A stretch of DNA of 38,280 nt from Moritella sp. Urea-trap-13. GTDB taxonomy: Bacteria > Pseudomonadota > Gammaproteobacteria > Enterobacterales > Moritellaceae. Numbering within the stretch: position 1 is the stretch's first letter; the number at the start of each line of letters is the position of its first letter. The notes under the pieces are model-generated. The model ran no database searches. It saw only the letters and a list, made by a program, of their open reading frames with translations, and was not told where the DNA came from. Made by a program: the position numbers and the translations under genes. Location: positions 1-38,280 of the forward strand of contig NZ_PJCA01000027.1 of assembly GCF_002836355.1 (NCBI RefSeq), read 5' to 3'. Of the stretch, positions 17,719-25,587 are shown piece by piece.

Positions 17719-18222
17719 TCACTCTGCTTTGATTAGTTTTAAGTTAATGGCACATAACACTAAGCCTAAAATAAGAATTGATACAGCCGCCATAAATAAT
17801 GACCCACCGTCACTTTTACCTTGATGTAAGACTTCAACACCTAATGGCGTGAATAGGTGAAAGAATACCGCTCCAGCCATAATAGCAGATGACGCTAAAC
17901 CACCAAGGGCATGAATTTTAGCGCGTAAAAGTGCACTGCTTTTACCGGACATTTTATCTTTCACTAACAACACTAAAGGACTTAATAGCAATAGGCTTGT
18001 CGCTAACTCTGCACTACCAACAACAATCGCACCGTACTCAGCAAAGAAGCTACCTAAATCAACTGATAAGGTCGTTGCCATCCATGAACCGATAGTGGAA
18101 AAAATATGCATAGTATCTGGGTGGCCTGAAAATTTGTATGGGATTGATGATAAAAATACTTTAGCAATCCAAGCTACGATGACCCAGTTGGCAATAGTGT
18201 AAATACGGTTTTTTGTTAGCAT
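17719..18222 (-). CDS. DoxX-like membrane protein
   Basis: This 167-aa inner-membrane protein has four hydrophobic segments, at about 10-27, 60-85, 107-125 and 143-162. The N-terminal segment IAKVFLSSIPYKFSGHPDTMHIF has the PYKF-type signature of DoxX-like small membrane proteins, which are often tied to redox or thiol stress. AAGGA lies 9 nt before the ATG. It is the second gene of the unit, 52 nt after the YHS gene and 4 nt before the first ATP-grasp gene. Its part in that unit is unknown. Confidence 0.65.
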   Translation of the reverse strand: MLTKNRIYTIANWVIVAWIAKVFLSSIPYKFSGHPDTMHIFSTIGSWMATTLSVDLGSFFAEYGAIVVGSAELATSLLLLSPLVLLVKDKMSGKSSALLRAKIHALGGLASSAIMAGAVFFHLFTPLGVEVLHQGKSDGGSLFMAAVSILILGLVLCAINLKLIKAE

Positions 18223-18274
18223 ATAAAATGTCCTTTTAATTATGTTTATATTCCATTACTCTGTGGCGACTTGC

Positions 18275-18718
18275 TTAGTTCAATACGTTAGGCCAGTTTT
18301 GATCGGCTTTTTCTATAAAGTTTAGTTTGTCTGCTAACCATTGTTGTTTAATATCAGCATTATAATTTAAATAAAGCTTACCATCTTCGATTGTCCACTG
18401 GGTTGGATCTGATGATGCGGTATCATTTTTAGCCACTGCAAAGGCGCAGTAACCACCATATTGTGGCGCGTATTTTTCTGGGCTTTGTTTAAACAAAGCC
18501 AGATGTTGGCTGTTACTAAAGTACCAGTCTTCACCTTGATATTCATAGCTGAATTTTTTCAACCCTTTCACTGCTTTCGATTGGGTGAAATAAGCAACAG
18601 TATCGTATCCGCTTACCGCTTCACTGCTAAAATAACCGGTATAGATAGGATCTTTAGCAAAACTGTTAAATGATAAGAGTAGGGTGCTGATAGCTAACAA
18701 CTTTATTATATATTTCAT
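18275..18718 (-). CDS. YHS-domain periplasmic protein
   Basis: This 147-aa precursor has an N-terminal signal peptide (MKYIIKLLAISTLLLSFNSFA, cleavage after SFA). The body is a YHS domain: VSGYDTVAYFTQSKAVKG, then FSYEYQGEDWYFSNSQHLALF, then YAPQYGGYCAFAVAKND. Such domains are proposed metal binders, found in copper-handling and oxygenase proteins. Some homologues are selenoproteins, but no in-frame TGA is used here. It is the first gene of the five-gene minus-strand unit, so the promoter lies in 18719-18913, opposite a small membrane-protein gene. Confidence 0.8.
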   Translation of the reverse strand: MKYIIKLLAISTLLLSFNSFAKDPIYTGYFSSEAVSGYDTVAYFTQSKAVKGLKKFSYEYQGEDWYFSNSQHLALFKQSPEKYAPQYGGYCAFAVAKNDTASSDPTQWTIEDGKLYLNYNADIKQQWLADKLNFIEKADQNWPNVLN

Positions 18719-18913
18719 CTCTATTCATCCATCTTATAGATTATCTAGTGAGGTATGCACTAGCTGTTGTATATACTATAGCGGTAATTCAATTTATAAT
18801 TATCACGAAGTTATCACAATTTAATAGCAAAACAGTGCATGGTGATAAATTTTGCGCTGTTAGCACTTATTGTTTATTGTTTATTGTTTGTTGTTCTTTA
18901 CCAAGGTTATTTT

Positions 18914-19156
18914 ATGGATTTTTATACGTTAGCATTAGGTCTATTCATGTTCTGTCACGGCGGTTATATTTTAGTAACACGTGCTAAAGCAAAACATCAA
19001 AAAGCTCGTTTAGACTTTATGACCAAAGCATTAGGTCGACCATTTGGTTTTACCATTTATTCTCTTATATATGTAGTCCTACCAATTGTGTTTGGTGCAT
19101 ATATATCGTACGCGGGTATCAATAATGTGCCATTAAGTGCATTATTTGCAGGTTAA
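18914..19156 (+). CDS. Small membrane protein, 80 aa
   Basis: This 80-aa protein has two or three hydrophobic segments (DFYTLALGLFMFCHGGYILV; FGFTIYSLIYVVLPIVFGAYI) separated by a basic loop (RAKAKHQKARLDFMTKALGR). I do not recognise the family. I chose the ATG at 18914, with AAGG 7 nt upstream. An in-frame start at 18839 would add 25 hydrophobic residues but has a poor ribosome binding site. It is followed 17 nt later by a soluble protein gene, so the two probably form an operon. Confidence 0.6.
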   Translation: MDFYTLALGLFMFCHGGYILVTRAKAKHQKARLDFMTKALGRPFGFTIYSLIYVVLPIVFGAYISYAGINNVPLSALFAG

Positions 19157-19173
19157 TATCCTGAGGAACAAAC

Positions 19174-19833
19174 ATGTCTGATAAAGAAAAAGCCTATAAC
19201 GTGAATATGTTGAACCTCGTTAGAGAAGGTTTAACGGCGTTATCTGATGCGCAAGCAGAAAAACGTAGTTTACAAAATCCAGTATCTGAAACACATTTTT
19301 TGGGTAATTGGATCATTACTGCGTTAAAAGAAAAGCGTTTTGATATCATCTTAGCGGGTGATTTAAGAATTTGGTTGCAAGAAAGCCGAACATTAGGGCC
19401 AAAAGCTGATTTTAAACTGCGATTTGAGACCATCGAACGTGTTTATACCCAGATCTGCGAACTAGAATATAAAAATATAACCCAGTTTATTTTGGAAGAT
19501 ATTTTAACTGAGCTGGATAAAGACGGCTGGTTGATTGAAACTGAAAGTAATGTGACGGATAAGTTTAAATTAAGCTCAAGTGGTGAAAATTCACTGGTGA
19601 TTTGTGCTGAAGTTTATGATCGCGCTTTTTCTGATACCGACGGAGCATTGGAAAGCCCGCTTTCTGTATTTATTCGTCATGGTGATCAGGCATTTATTGA
19701 TAAAATGTACTCACACGGTTATTTAGTCTTTGGTTCAACCAATCGTTCGATTGTAAAACGTCATAACCGTTATATCTTACGTCCGTTTAATCACGCTAAA
19801 AAATTAGCTATTCTGCCGACGTTAGCAGACTAA
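19174..19833 (+). CDS. Hypothetical protein, possibly DUF2913
   Basis: This 219-aa soluble protein resembles, as far as I can recall, the DUF2913 family common in Vibrio and Photobacterium (ETHFLGNWIITALKEKRF near the N-terminus). No catalytic motif is evident. The N-terminal half is helical and the C-terminal half mixed (VFIRHGDQAFIDKMYSHGYL; NRYILRPFNHAKK). The ribosome binding site GAGGAACAAAC precedes the ATG. The function of the family is unknown. It shares a transcription unit with the 80-aa membrane protein and is followed by a terminator. Confidence 0.55.
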   Translation: MSDKEKAYNVNMLNLVREGLTALSDAQAEKRSLQNPVSETHFLGNWIITALKEKRFDIILAGDLRIWLQESRTLGPKADFKLRFETIERVYTQICELEYKNITQFILEDILTELDKDGWLIETESNVTDKFKLSSSGENSLVICAEVYDRAFSDTDGALESPLSVFIRHGDQAFIDKMYSHGYLVFGSTNRSIVKRHNRYILRPFNHAKKLAILPTLAD

Positions 19834-19849
19834 TTTAGCCTGCTATACA

Positions 19850-19875
19850 ACAGGGATGATCTTGATTATCCCTGT
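19850..19875. terminator. Hairpin between convergent genes, probable terminator
   Basis: ACAGGGAT (19850-19857) pairs perfectly with ATCCCTGT (19868-19875), and short AT pairs extend the stem inward. Only a short T stretch (CTTTTG) follows on the plus strand, so efficiency is uncertain. It lies between the convergent DUF2913-like and AtpI-like genes. Confidence 0.6.
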
Positions 19876-19887
19876 ATGCTTTTGCTA

Positions 19888-20361
19888 TTAAATACCTTGT
19901 TTACCCGCTTCGATATCTACACTTTCTTTCTCTTCTATTACTACCTTTTCTGATAATACTAACCTAGCTGGATACTGTTCTGGTAGTGGTTTCAACAAGC
20001 TAAATATTTGTGAAAACATCACCAAGACAAAGGTAATAAACAAATAGAAATGCTGGATGTCAGGTAACGGTAATATCACGCTAAACAAAATAAAGATGAG
20101 TGCAAATTTACAAGCATGACCGAGGATCATAAAAGTATTGGCTCGCATCATATTTGCTGAGCCTGTATACAAAAATGATAATCGAGTAAAGATATACTGT
20201 GGTACCAAGAAAATCATCCCACCTAACGCTGCCGAGCGTGTCGATTTATGATCTGTACCAAGATAAGTCGCTGAAACAATAAATAATACTAACAGCAACT
20301 GACCTAAAATTAGTTTTAGTGCATAACCTCTGATGGCTAATTCATATGCATGATGTGGCAT
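19888..20361 (-). CDS. AtpI-like membrane protein (ATP synthase subunit I type)
   Basis: This 157-aa protein has four membrane helices, at about 14-33, 42-60, 74-97 and 103-122, and a charged C-terminal tail. The pattern AALGGMIFLVPQYIFTRLSF, then a helix with LGHACKFALIFILFSVIL, parallels AtpI (SGGLAVFLPNVLF, then FGEAFKVLAMLVLL), the c-ring assembly factor encoded at the head of atp operons. No atp genes flank it here, so it is an orphan. It could instead be a related small membrane protein. GGAGG is present but 11 nt from the ATG, a long spacing. Confidence 0.55.
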   Translation of the reverse strand: MPHHAYELAIRGYALKLILGQLLLVLFIVSATYLGTDHKSTRSAALGGMIFLVPQYIFTRLSFLYTGSANMMRANTFMILGHACKFALIFILFSVILPLPDIQHFYLFITFVLVMFSQIFSLLKPLPEQYPARLVLSEKVVIEEKESVDIEAGKQGI

Positions 20362-20733
20362 TTACAGCTGTTCCTCCAACGATATTAAATGAATTATACG
20401 ATTGCTATTTTACCGCTTTCTAGCTAGTTATGCATGGAAATATTGTGTCATTAAGTGTAAATATTCCCAAGCGAATCCTAGATTGCCTAGCTAGCCGCAT
20501 ACTTTTATCATGAGATAACAGTTAATATGTTGATGTAAAACAAGATGTATTGGTTACCATAACGCTTATTTGAATTTGTAGTGAAGAGTGAGAAGCGGAT
20601 CGCGTATTTATTGTTATTGGTAATATTATAAAGAATTTTGTTGAATAAGGATAAACATATGTCCGGTAAAGATAATGCTGTTAAGGTATGATTTTGTTAG
20701 CATAACGTCATCACTATCAAGGAAGCGATCAGC
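20362..20733. other. Intergenic region with a possible 10-codon leader frame
   Basis: These 372 nt hold promoters of the AtpI-like gene (minus) and the crotonase gene (plus). AAGGATAAACATATG at 20647-20661 opens a frame of ten codons (MSGKDNAVKV, 20659-20691), 43 nt before the crotonase start. It has a better ribosome binding site than the crotonase itself. It may be a leader peptide or a gene remnant. Nothing else was recognised. Confidence 0.35.
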
Positions 20734-21588
20734 ATGGACATTGAATCGAGTTACCACACGTTTACACTCACAGTTGCCAACAGCGTTGCGCATTTACAAT
20801 TTAACCGCCCGGAAAAGTTGAATTCGATGAATTTAGATTTTTGGCGCGAGTTTCCAGCCGCTATCTCAGCACTTTCTATGAGTGATGATCTACGTGTTTT
20901 AGTTATTTCGGCGCAAGGCCCACACTTCTGCGCTGGTATGGATTTAGAAGTATTCCAAAGCCCTGATAAGTTTCCGATGGGTAAAGATAAAGCCCGGGTT
21001 AGTGAGGCTATGCGCCGCTTTGTCATGCAATTACAGCAAGTGTTTACCGATCTTGAGCAATTACGTGTGCCAGTATTAACGGCTATTCAAGGCGGCTGTA
21101 TTGGTGGCGCGTTAGATTTAGTCGCAGCATCAGACATGCGCTATTGTACCCAAGATGCGTTCTTTACCATTAAAGAAGTAGAATTAGGTATTACTGCTGA
21201 CCTCGGTACATTGCAACGTTTGCCGAGCATTTTACCGCAAGGTATTGTGCGTGAACTTGCATACACGGGGCGTAATTTTAGTGCTGCTGAAGCAGACAAG
21301 TTTGGCTTGGTTAATCAGGTGTTTACAACACAAGAGGCGATGTTGGATGGGGTATTACAGATCGCCAGTCAAATTGCCGCCCACTCACCATTGGCTGTGA
21401 CGGGCAGTAAAGAAATGCTTAATTATAGCCGTGATCATAGCGTCGATGACAGCTTGAAATACATGGCGACTTGGCAATCAGGGATGTTGTGTTTAGAAGA
21501 AACGATGACGATCATGCAAGCGAAAAAGCAGCGAAAAGCGCCGGTACTAGATCCGCTACGTAAAGTAACAGGCTTATTTGCTGAGTAA
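20734..21588 (+). CDS. Crotonase, dienoyl-CoA isomerase (ECH1) type
   Basis: This 284-aa cytoplasmic enzyme of the enoyl-CoA hydratase/isomerase superfamily is closest in pattern to delta(3,5)-delta(2,4)-dienoyl-CoA isomerase, which reshuffles double bonds during beta-oxidation of odd-position unsaturated fatty acids. GGCIGGALDLV, RYCTQDAFFTIKEVELG and ADLGTLQRLP align with mammalian ECH1. Asp128, Glu148 and Asp156 sit at the same spacing (20 and 8 residues) as the three ECH1 catalytic acids. The oxyanion-hole segment HFCAGMDL is present. The start has AAGGAAG 7 nt upstream. It is a single gene, useful in a cold marine bacterium with unsaturated fatty acids. Plain enoyl-CoA hydratase is a less likely reading. 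Confidence 0.85.
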   Translation: MDIESSYHTFTLTVANSVAHLQFNRPEKLNSMNLDFWREFPAAISALSMSDDLRVLVISAQGPHFCAGMDLEVFQSPDKFPMGKDKARVSEAMRRFVMQLQQVFTDLEQLRVPVLTAIQGGCIGGALDLVAASDMRYCTQDAFFTIKEVELGITADLGTLQRLPSILPQGIVRELAYTGRNFSAAEADKFGLVNQVFTTQEAMLDGVLQIASQIAAHSPLAVTGSKEMLNYSRDHSVDDSLKYMATWQSGMLCLEETMTIMQAKKQRKAPVLDPLRKVTGLFAE

Positions 21589-21688
21589 GTATTATCTAAC
21601 GTAGTTAGCGGTCATTACGTTACATTTACGTTGTATTTACGTTAGGTGTGTGTCGTGACAATGTATTGCCTGGTACAAGTTGTTTGTT

Positions 21689-21721
21689 CGAAGACCTGCG
21701 AGAAACATTTGTAGGTCTTCG
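21689..21721 (+). terminator. Hairpin downstream of the crotonase gene
   Basis: CGAAGACCT (21689-21697) and AGGTCTTCG (21713-21721) form a perfect 9-bp stem with a 15-nt loop. It is followed only by GTTATTGG, so termination is likely but not textbook. Confidence 0.55.
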
Positions 21722-21774
21722 TTATTGGTTGGTTCATTATCGACAATGATTAGGGATTCATAATATATTAAGGG

Positions 21775-22122
21775 CTATAACAAATTGTTAAATAGATAAC
21801 CTTCACCCGAGATGGTTATAATTTTATTATTACCAATGATGCTTCTAATTTCTGATATCGCCACTACCACTGAAGAATTACTGACAATGCGACCTGGCCA
21901 GCCAATGTCTTTAATATCTTGCTTGCTAAAGATGATGCCTGCGTTGTTATATAAAACATTAATGATATTACGTTGTGGTCGAGAGATAATTGCTAGCATT
22001 AAGCCCGTTTTAGAGTCGAGGATCACCTTCGTTTTTGACGATATTATTTTGCCATCAATCTCAACTTTAAACTCTTCTAGCAAATTATTCCTGTCTAATG
22101 TGTCATTACCTAGCTGCATCAT
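21775..22122 (-). CDS. Winged-helix DNA-binding protein (PhoB/ToxR type) without receiver
   Basis: This 115-aa protein consists of little more than a Trans_reg_C winged helix: NIINVLYNNAGIIFSKQDIKDIGWPG, VVVAISEIRSIIG, then the wing ITISGEGYLF. No receiver domain, transmembrane helix or periplasmic domain is attached, unlike OmpR- or ToxR/CadC-type regulators. The start has AGAGA close to the ATG. It lies alone on the minus strand, downstream in orientation of phrB, and separated by about 160 nt. It is presumably a transcription factor with an unknown target. Confidence 0.75.
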   Translation of the reverse strand: MMQLGNDTLDRNNLLEEFKVEIDGKIISSKTKVILDSKTGLMLAIISRPQRNIINVLYNNAGIIFSKQDIKDIGWPGRIVSNSSVVVAISEIRSIIGNNKIITISGEGYLFNNLL

Positions 22123-22283
22123 ATTCTCTTGTTTTAATCATCGCTTTAAAGTTGGCTTATGATAATCAACGCAAGGTATCTCGAGTACCGTAAAATTACT
22201 TCATTGATAAAACAATAAGAAATTAATTTTATGTTTTTAAATTGATTCATTTAATACTTGGCTAAGAAAATAAGTAGACTCGT

Positions 22284-23720
22284 TTAGGCATCGAGTGATA
22301 GGTGTTGTTTGTAAAACCCTAATGCCTGTTCCCGCGCCGTTTTATGATCGACAATGGGCGGAAAGTAGATAGCGGTTTGACCCGTATCTTGTAAATACTG
22401 GTGGGGGAAATGAATATATTTGCTGGGTAATGTTGCTAACTCAGGCACAAACTTGCGGATGAACGCACCTTCAGCATCAAACTTTTTACTCTGGGTTATC
22501 GGGTTAAAAATCCGAAAATACGGTTGTGCATCACAACCGGTTCCTGCTGCCCATTGCCAACCGCCATTGTTAGCAGAAAAATCACCATCGATAAGGTGTT
22601 GCATAAAGAAGCGTTCGCCACGTCGCCAATCAATTAATAAATGCTTGGTTAAGAAGCTCGCCACGACCATGCGTAATCGATTGTGCATCCAACCTGTTTG
22701 TAATAGCTGACGCATCGCGGCATCGACCAAAGGATAACCTGTCTGGCCTTGGCACCAAGCCTCAAACAAGGCGTTGTCGTTATGCCAATGCAAGTGGTTA
22801 TATTTTTTCTGGTAATTTTGATGCTTGCACAATGCCGGATAATGAAAGAGTAAATGCTTGTAAAAATCTCGCCACGCCAGTTCATTGAGCCAACAAAAAG
22901 CGGATGACGCGGTATCATCGAGTAATGTTGGAAATGCTTGTGTCAGGGCATTGACTACAGTGCGCGGACTTATCGCGCCAATGGCTAAGTAGGGCGACAA
23001 ACCTGATGTACCTTTTACACTTGGGTAGTCTCTTAATTGTTGGTAATCCTGACACTTATTGGCAATAAATTCGGGAATAACCTGCTGTAAAATGACGGTT
23101 GCTAGCGGCCATTTTTGGGAACTCGTTTTATTACCTGCTAATACGATGTCTTCGGCTGGCTGGTGGACTGCTATGACAGCTGTGGGTTCAGGTAAAAAAG
23201 CCAAATTGAGCGGGTGCTGTCTTAATTGTTTTAACCAGGCATTGCGAAAGGGGGTAAATACTTTATACATTTCTTGCTGGCCATTGAGTACAGAGCCTTT
23301 TGGCACGATGACATCGGCCTCGCTGAGATGTAATGGCAGTCCATTGGTTATGATCTTTTCATCACGGCGATGTTCGTTAAGTTCGACTTCGCTGTTGGCG
23401 TAAATATGCTTAATGTGTTGGGTTTGGCAGTATGAACTTAAACAGCTAACTTGCTCGTCAAAATCAGTGACTGTTAAGCAGGTTAGCTCAACGCCTAATT
23501 CAGCGAGCTGATCACGTAATAAATTTAAATGTCGTTCAATAAAATCAAGCTGAATCGGCGCCATATCATGTTGCAGCCACTGTTCAAGCGGCGCCATGAA
23601 CAAGGCTTTGGTGCAGCCTTGCCTTAATGCTTTCGCCAAGGCTGGGTTATCTAATACGCGTAAGTCGCCGCGAAACCACATGACACTTTCTGCGTTGTTT
23701 TCCATTACCTGACTTTCCAT
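22284..23720 (-). CDS. phrB: Deoxyribodipyrimidine photolyase
   Basis: This 478-aa FAD enzyme repairs UV-induced cyclobutane pyrimidine dimers with light. The N-terminal alpha/beta antenna domain starts VMWFRGDLRVLDNPAL. The C-terminal FAD domain carries FCWLNELAWRDFYKHLLF, GYPLVDAAMRQL, GWMHNRLRMVVASFLTKHLL, DWRRGERFFM, and NNGGWQWAAGTGCDAQPYFR followed by IFNPITQSKKFD. These are class I CPD photolyase hallmarks. Length agrees with E. coli PhrB (472 aa). Its start lies a few bases after the stop of the DUF523-DUF1722 gene, so the two are cotranscribed, as ybgA and phrB are in E. coli. Start options are GTG 23723, ATG 23720 and ATG 23705. Confidence 0.95.
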   Translation of the reverse strand: MESQVMENNAESVMWFRGDLRVLDNPALAKALRQGCTKALFMAPLEQWLQHDMAPIQLDFIERHLNLLRDQLAELGVELTCLTVTDFDEQVSCLSSYCQTQHIKHIYANSEVELNEHRRDEKIITNGLPLHLSEADVIVPKGSVLNGQQEMYKVFTPFRNAWLKQLRQHPLNLAFLPEPTAVIAVHQPAEDIVLAGNKTSSQKWPLATVILQQVIPEFIANKCQDYQQLRDYPSVKGTSGLSPYLAIGAISPRTVVNALTQAFPTLLDDTASSAFCWLNELAWRDFYKHLLFHYPALCKHQNYQKKYNHLHWHNDNALFEAWCQGQTGYPLVDAAMRQLLQTGWMHNRLRMVVASFLTKHLLIDWRRGERFFMQHLIDGDFSANNGGWQWAAGTGCDAQPYFRIFNPITQSKKFDAEGAFIRKFVPELATLPSKYIHFPHQYLQDTGQTAIYFPPIVDHKTAREQALGFYKQHLSLDA

Positions 23721-23724
23721 CACA

Positions 23725-24678
23725 TCAAATACCGTATCTTAGTTTCAGAGAATCAGGATAAGGGGATAAGTAAACTTGTGACGTTAAATATTCATTCGCA
23801 TGCTGTTTTAAATAGTGGTTAAGCAGCGTTAGCGGTACTAACAATGGCGATAATCCAGTACGGTAATCATCGATATGCTGAGTCAGTTCAGATTTTTGGT
23901 CACTGTTTAAATGTTTTTTAAAGTAACCCTGTAAATGGTTGAGGGTATTGGTATGGCTTTTACGGTTTGCCATGTGTTTTAACCCTGTCATTAGCCCTGC
24001 GATATATTTATCTGCCATCTCTTCTAAGCTCATATCTGCGCGACCTAGCAATTGACCCACGCTTTTATATGATGGGGTGTGATGGCTCATCAATAGATAC
24101 TTTCTTTCACTGTGGAATTTAATCAGTTTATGTTTTGTTAAACCACTGGCGAGCAGTTCTTGCCAAAGTTTGTAGGTATATACGCGAATAATAAAGTTTT
24201 CACGTAATCCTGCATCATTTAAACGGCCATTTTCTTCACAAGGTAATAGTGGGTTCAATGCCATTATCTGTTTTGCGAATAGACCTACACCATCATTCTC
24301 ACAGCCTTTACCGTGTTCGTAATAGACTTTTACCCGTTCCATGCCGCAACTTGGACTTTTTTGGCAGAATATAAAACCACTTAAACCATCAATGTTGCGA
24401 CCTACCGATTGACCATAGTCTGTTAATGCTTGTGTTACGTCTCCGCTACCATCTGGGCGACTGACGGCAATGATATCGCCGTGTTTAATCTGGCGAATTG
24501 TTGGTCTTGGGGTAGGTAAACCGACCGCCATTTCTGGGCAAAAACCTTTGAACTCCATATGTTTGCTTAATTCATTCATACAAAAGTCTGATCTTTTATG
24601 ACTCTTATCAAAACGTACCATTTCGCCTTTAACACAAGCACTGATACCTAAGGTTATCGTTGATGTAGGAGTATTCAT
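23725..24678 (-). CDS. DUF523-DUF1722 (YbgA-like) protein
   Basis: This 317-aa two-domain protein begins with DUF523 (about 1-150), with cysteines in GISACVKGEMVRFDKSHKR, FCPEMAVGLPTPRP and FCQKSPSCGMERVKVY. These match the cluster-binding cysteines of the TudS thiouracil desulfidase family. The C-terminal DUF1722/YbgA domain (about 190-310) includes LIKFHSERKYLLMSH and MADKYIAGLMTGLKHMANRKSH. Precise activity is unknown. It sits directly upstream of phrB with only 4 nt between stop and next start, the common ybgA-phrB pairing. I chose the ATG at 24678. ATG 24690 and TTG 24696 are also in frame. Confidence 0.85.
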   Translation of the reverse strand: MNTPTSTITLGISACVKGEMVRFDKSHKRSDFCMNELSKHMEFKGFCPEMAVGLPTPRPTIRQIKHGDIIAVSRPDGSGDVTQALTDYGQSVGRNIDGLSGFIFCQKSPSCGMERVKVYYEHGKGCENDGVGLFAKQIMALNPLLPCEENGRLNDAGLRENFIIRVYTYKLWQELLASGLTKHKLIKFHSERKYLLMSHHTPSYKSVGQLLGRADMSLEEMADKYIAGLMTGLKHMANRKSHTNTLNHLQGYFKKHLNSDQKSELTQHIDDYRTGLSPLLVPLTLLNHYLKQHANEYLTSQVYLSPYPDSLKLRYGI

Positions 24679-24696
24679 AGTGGCCGCCATTTTCAA

Positions 24697-25017
24697 AAAA
24701 TCAATTTAAAAATCATCCATGTTGGAACGATTTGATGTCTTATCTATTTCTTCTAAAGAGCAATACGATAGTGATTAGAGAATAGATCACAATTGATTGA
24801 AAAATTTATTATTTAGTTAAGCAGCTATATTAAGTAGCAACTTAAGTTACGTATAAGTCATCATATTCAGGCAAGTTTATGCGTCTTGATAAGGTGTATA
24901 GATAAGGTACATAGATAAGCTGTATATTTTAACATTGTCGTATTGAGGTGGGATGAGAGAAGACTACGAGTCACATTGCGTTCCCCGTCCTGACTTTATT
25001 GTGTATGGCGTTGAACT
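24697..25017. other. Intergenic region, no gene seen
   Basis: About 320 nt lie between the DUF523 gene start and the end of ogt. The region is AT-rich, with no open frame of note. It contains three 13-bp tandem repeats at 24887-24925. The promoter of the DUF523-phrB operon should be in its left part. Confidence 0.4.
24887..24925. repeat. Three tandem 13-bp repeats
   Basis: The units TGATAAGGTGTAT, AGATAAGGTACAT and AGATAAGCTGTAT follow head to tail and differ at two to four positions. No function can be assigned. They could be a decayed microsatellite or clustered regulator sites. Confidence 0.7.
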
Positions 25018-25506
25018 TTATATTGATGAGTGATGATGTTTAGCTTCTAAGTCCAATAATCGTTGTTTTATATCTAACCCCCCCGCGTAACCTGTCAGAC
25101 TGCCATTTTTACCTATCACGCGGTGACATGGCACAATAATCGATATTGGATTTTTACTATTTGCCCCACCAACAGCTTGAGATGCTTTTGGGTTACCAAC
25201 TGCGATAGCCAAGTCTTTATAACTCCATGTCTCGCCATAAGGGATAGTCGTGAGTGCCTGCCATACCTTGTTTTGAAATACAGTCCCATTCGCCGCTAAC
25301 GGAATAGAAAATTCATGACGCTTACCATTAAAGTATTCTTGTAGCTGAATGACCGCGAGTTGCAAAATAGGGTGGTCATCGGCTTTCTGCCCAAAATCAC
25401 TGAGCTGTTTTGCGTGGCTTTCATACCAAATACCCAGTAAACCATCATCATTACCATGCACAGTAACGGTACCTAATAGACTTTCAAATTGGGTGTATAC
25501 GTCCAT
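25018..25506 (-). CDS. ogt: Methylated-DNA-protein-cysteine methyltransferase
   Basis: This 162-aa DNA-repair protein transfers the alkyl group from O6-alkylguanine to its own cysteine. The acceptor motif IIVPCHRVIG has Cys127. The upstream helix-turn-helix region reads FQNKVWQALTTIPYGETWSY, and the tail has TGYAGGLDIKQRLLDLE. Length and the short N-terminal domain fit Ogt rather than the two-domain Ada. The ATG has AAGAGA upstream. It is followed on the chromosome by the DUF523-phrB pair, so two direct-reversal DNA repair genes lie within 3 kb, though about 320 nt separate them. Confidence 0.93.
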   Translation of the reverse strand: MDVYTQFESLLGTVTVHGNDDGLLGIWYESHAKQLSDFGQKADDHPILQLAVIQLQEYFNGKRHEFSIPLAANGTVFQNKVWQALTTIPYGETWSYKDLAIAVGNPKASQAVGGANSKNPISIIVPCHRVIGKNGSLTGYAGGLDIKQRLLDLEAKHHHSSI

Positions 25507-25587
25507 TGCATTGTTTCTCTTGAGGTCGTTAAAGTGCTCGACGCTGTCTTCGGGTTAGCCAGCGCCGCTGTCCGATTACTCTACTTA

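Noticed and set aside
18839-18913. Longer start for the 80-aa membrane protein
   Set aside because: The ribosome binding site at the downstream ATG (AAGG, 7 nt) is clearly better. The added segment contains simple TGTTTAT repeats.
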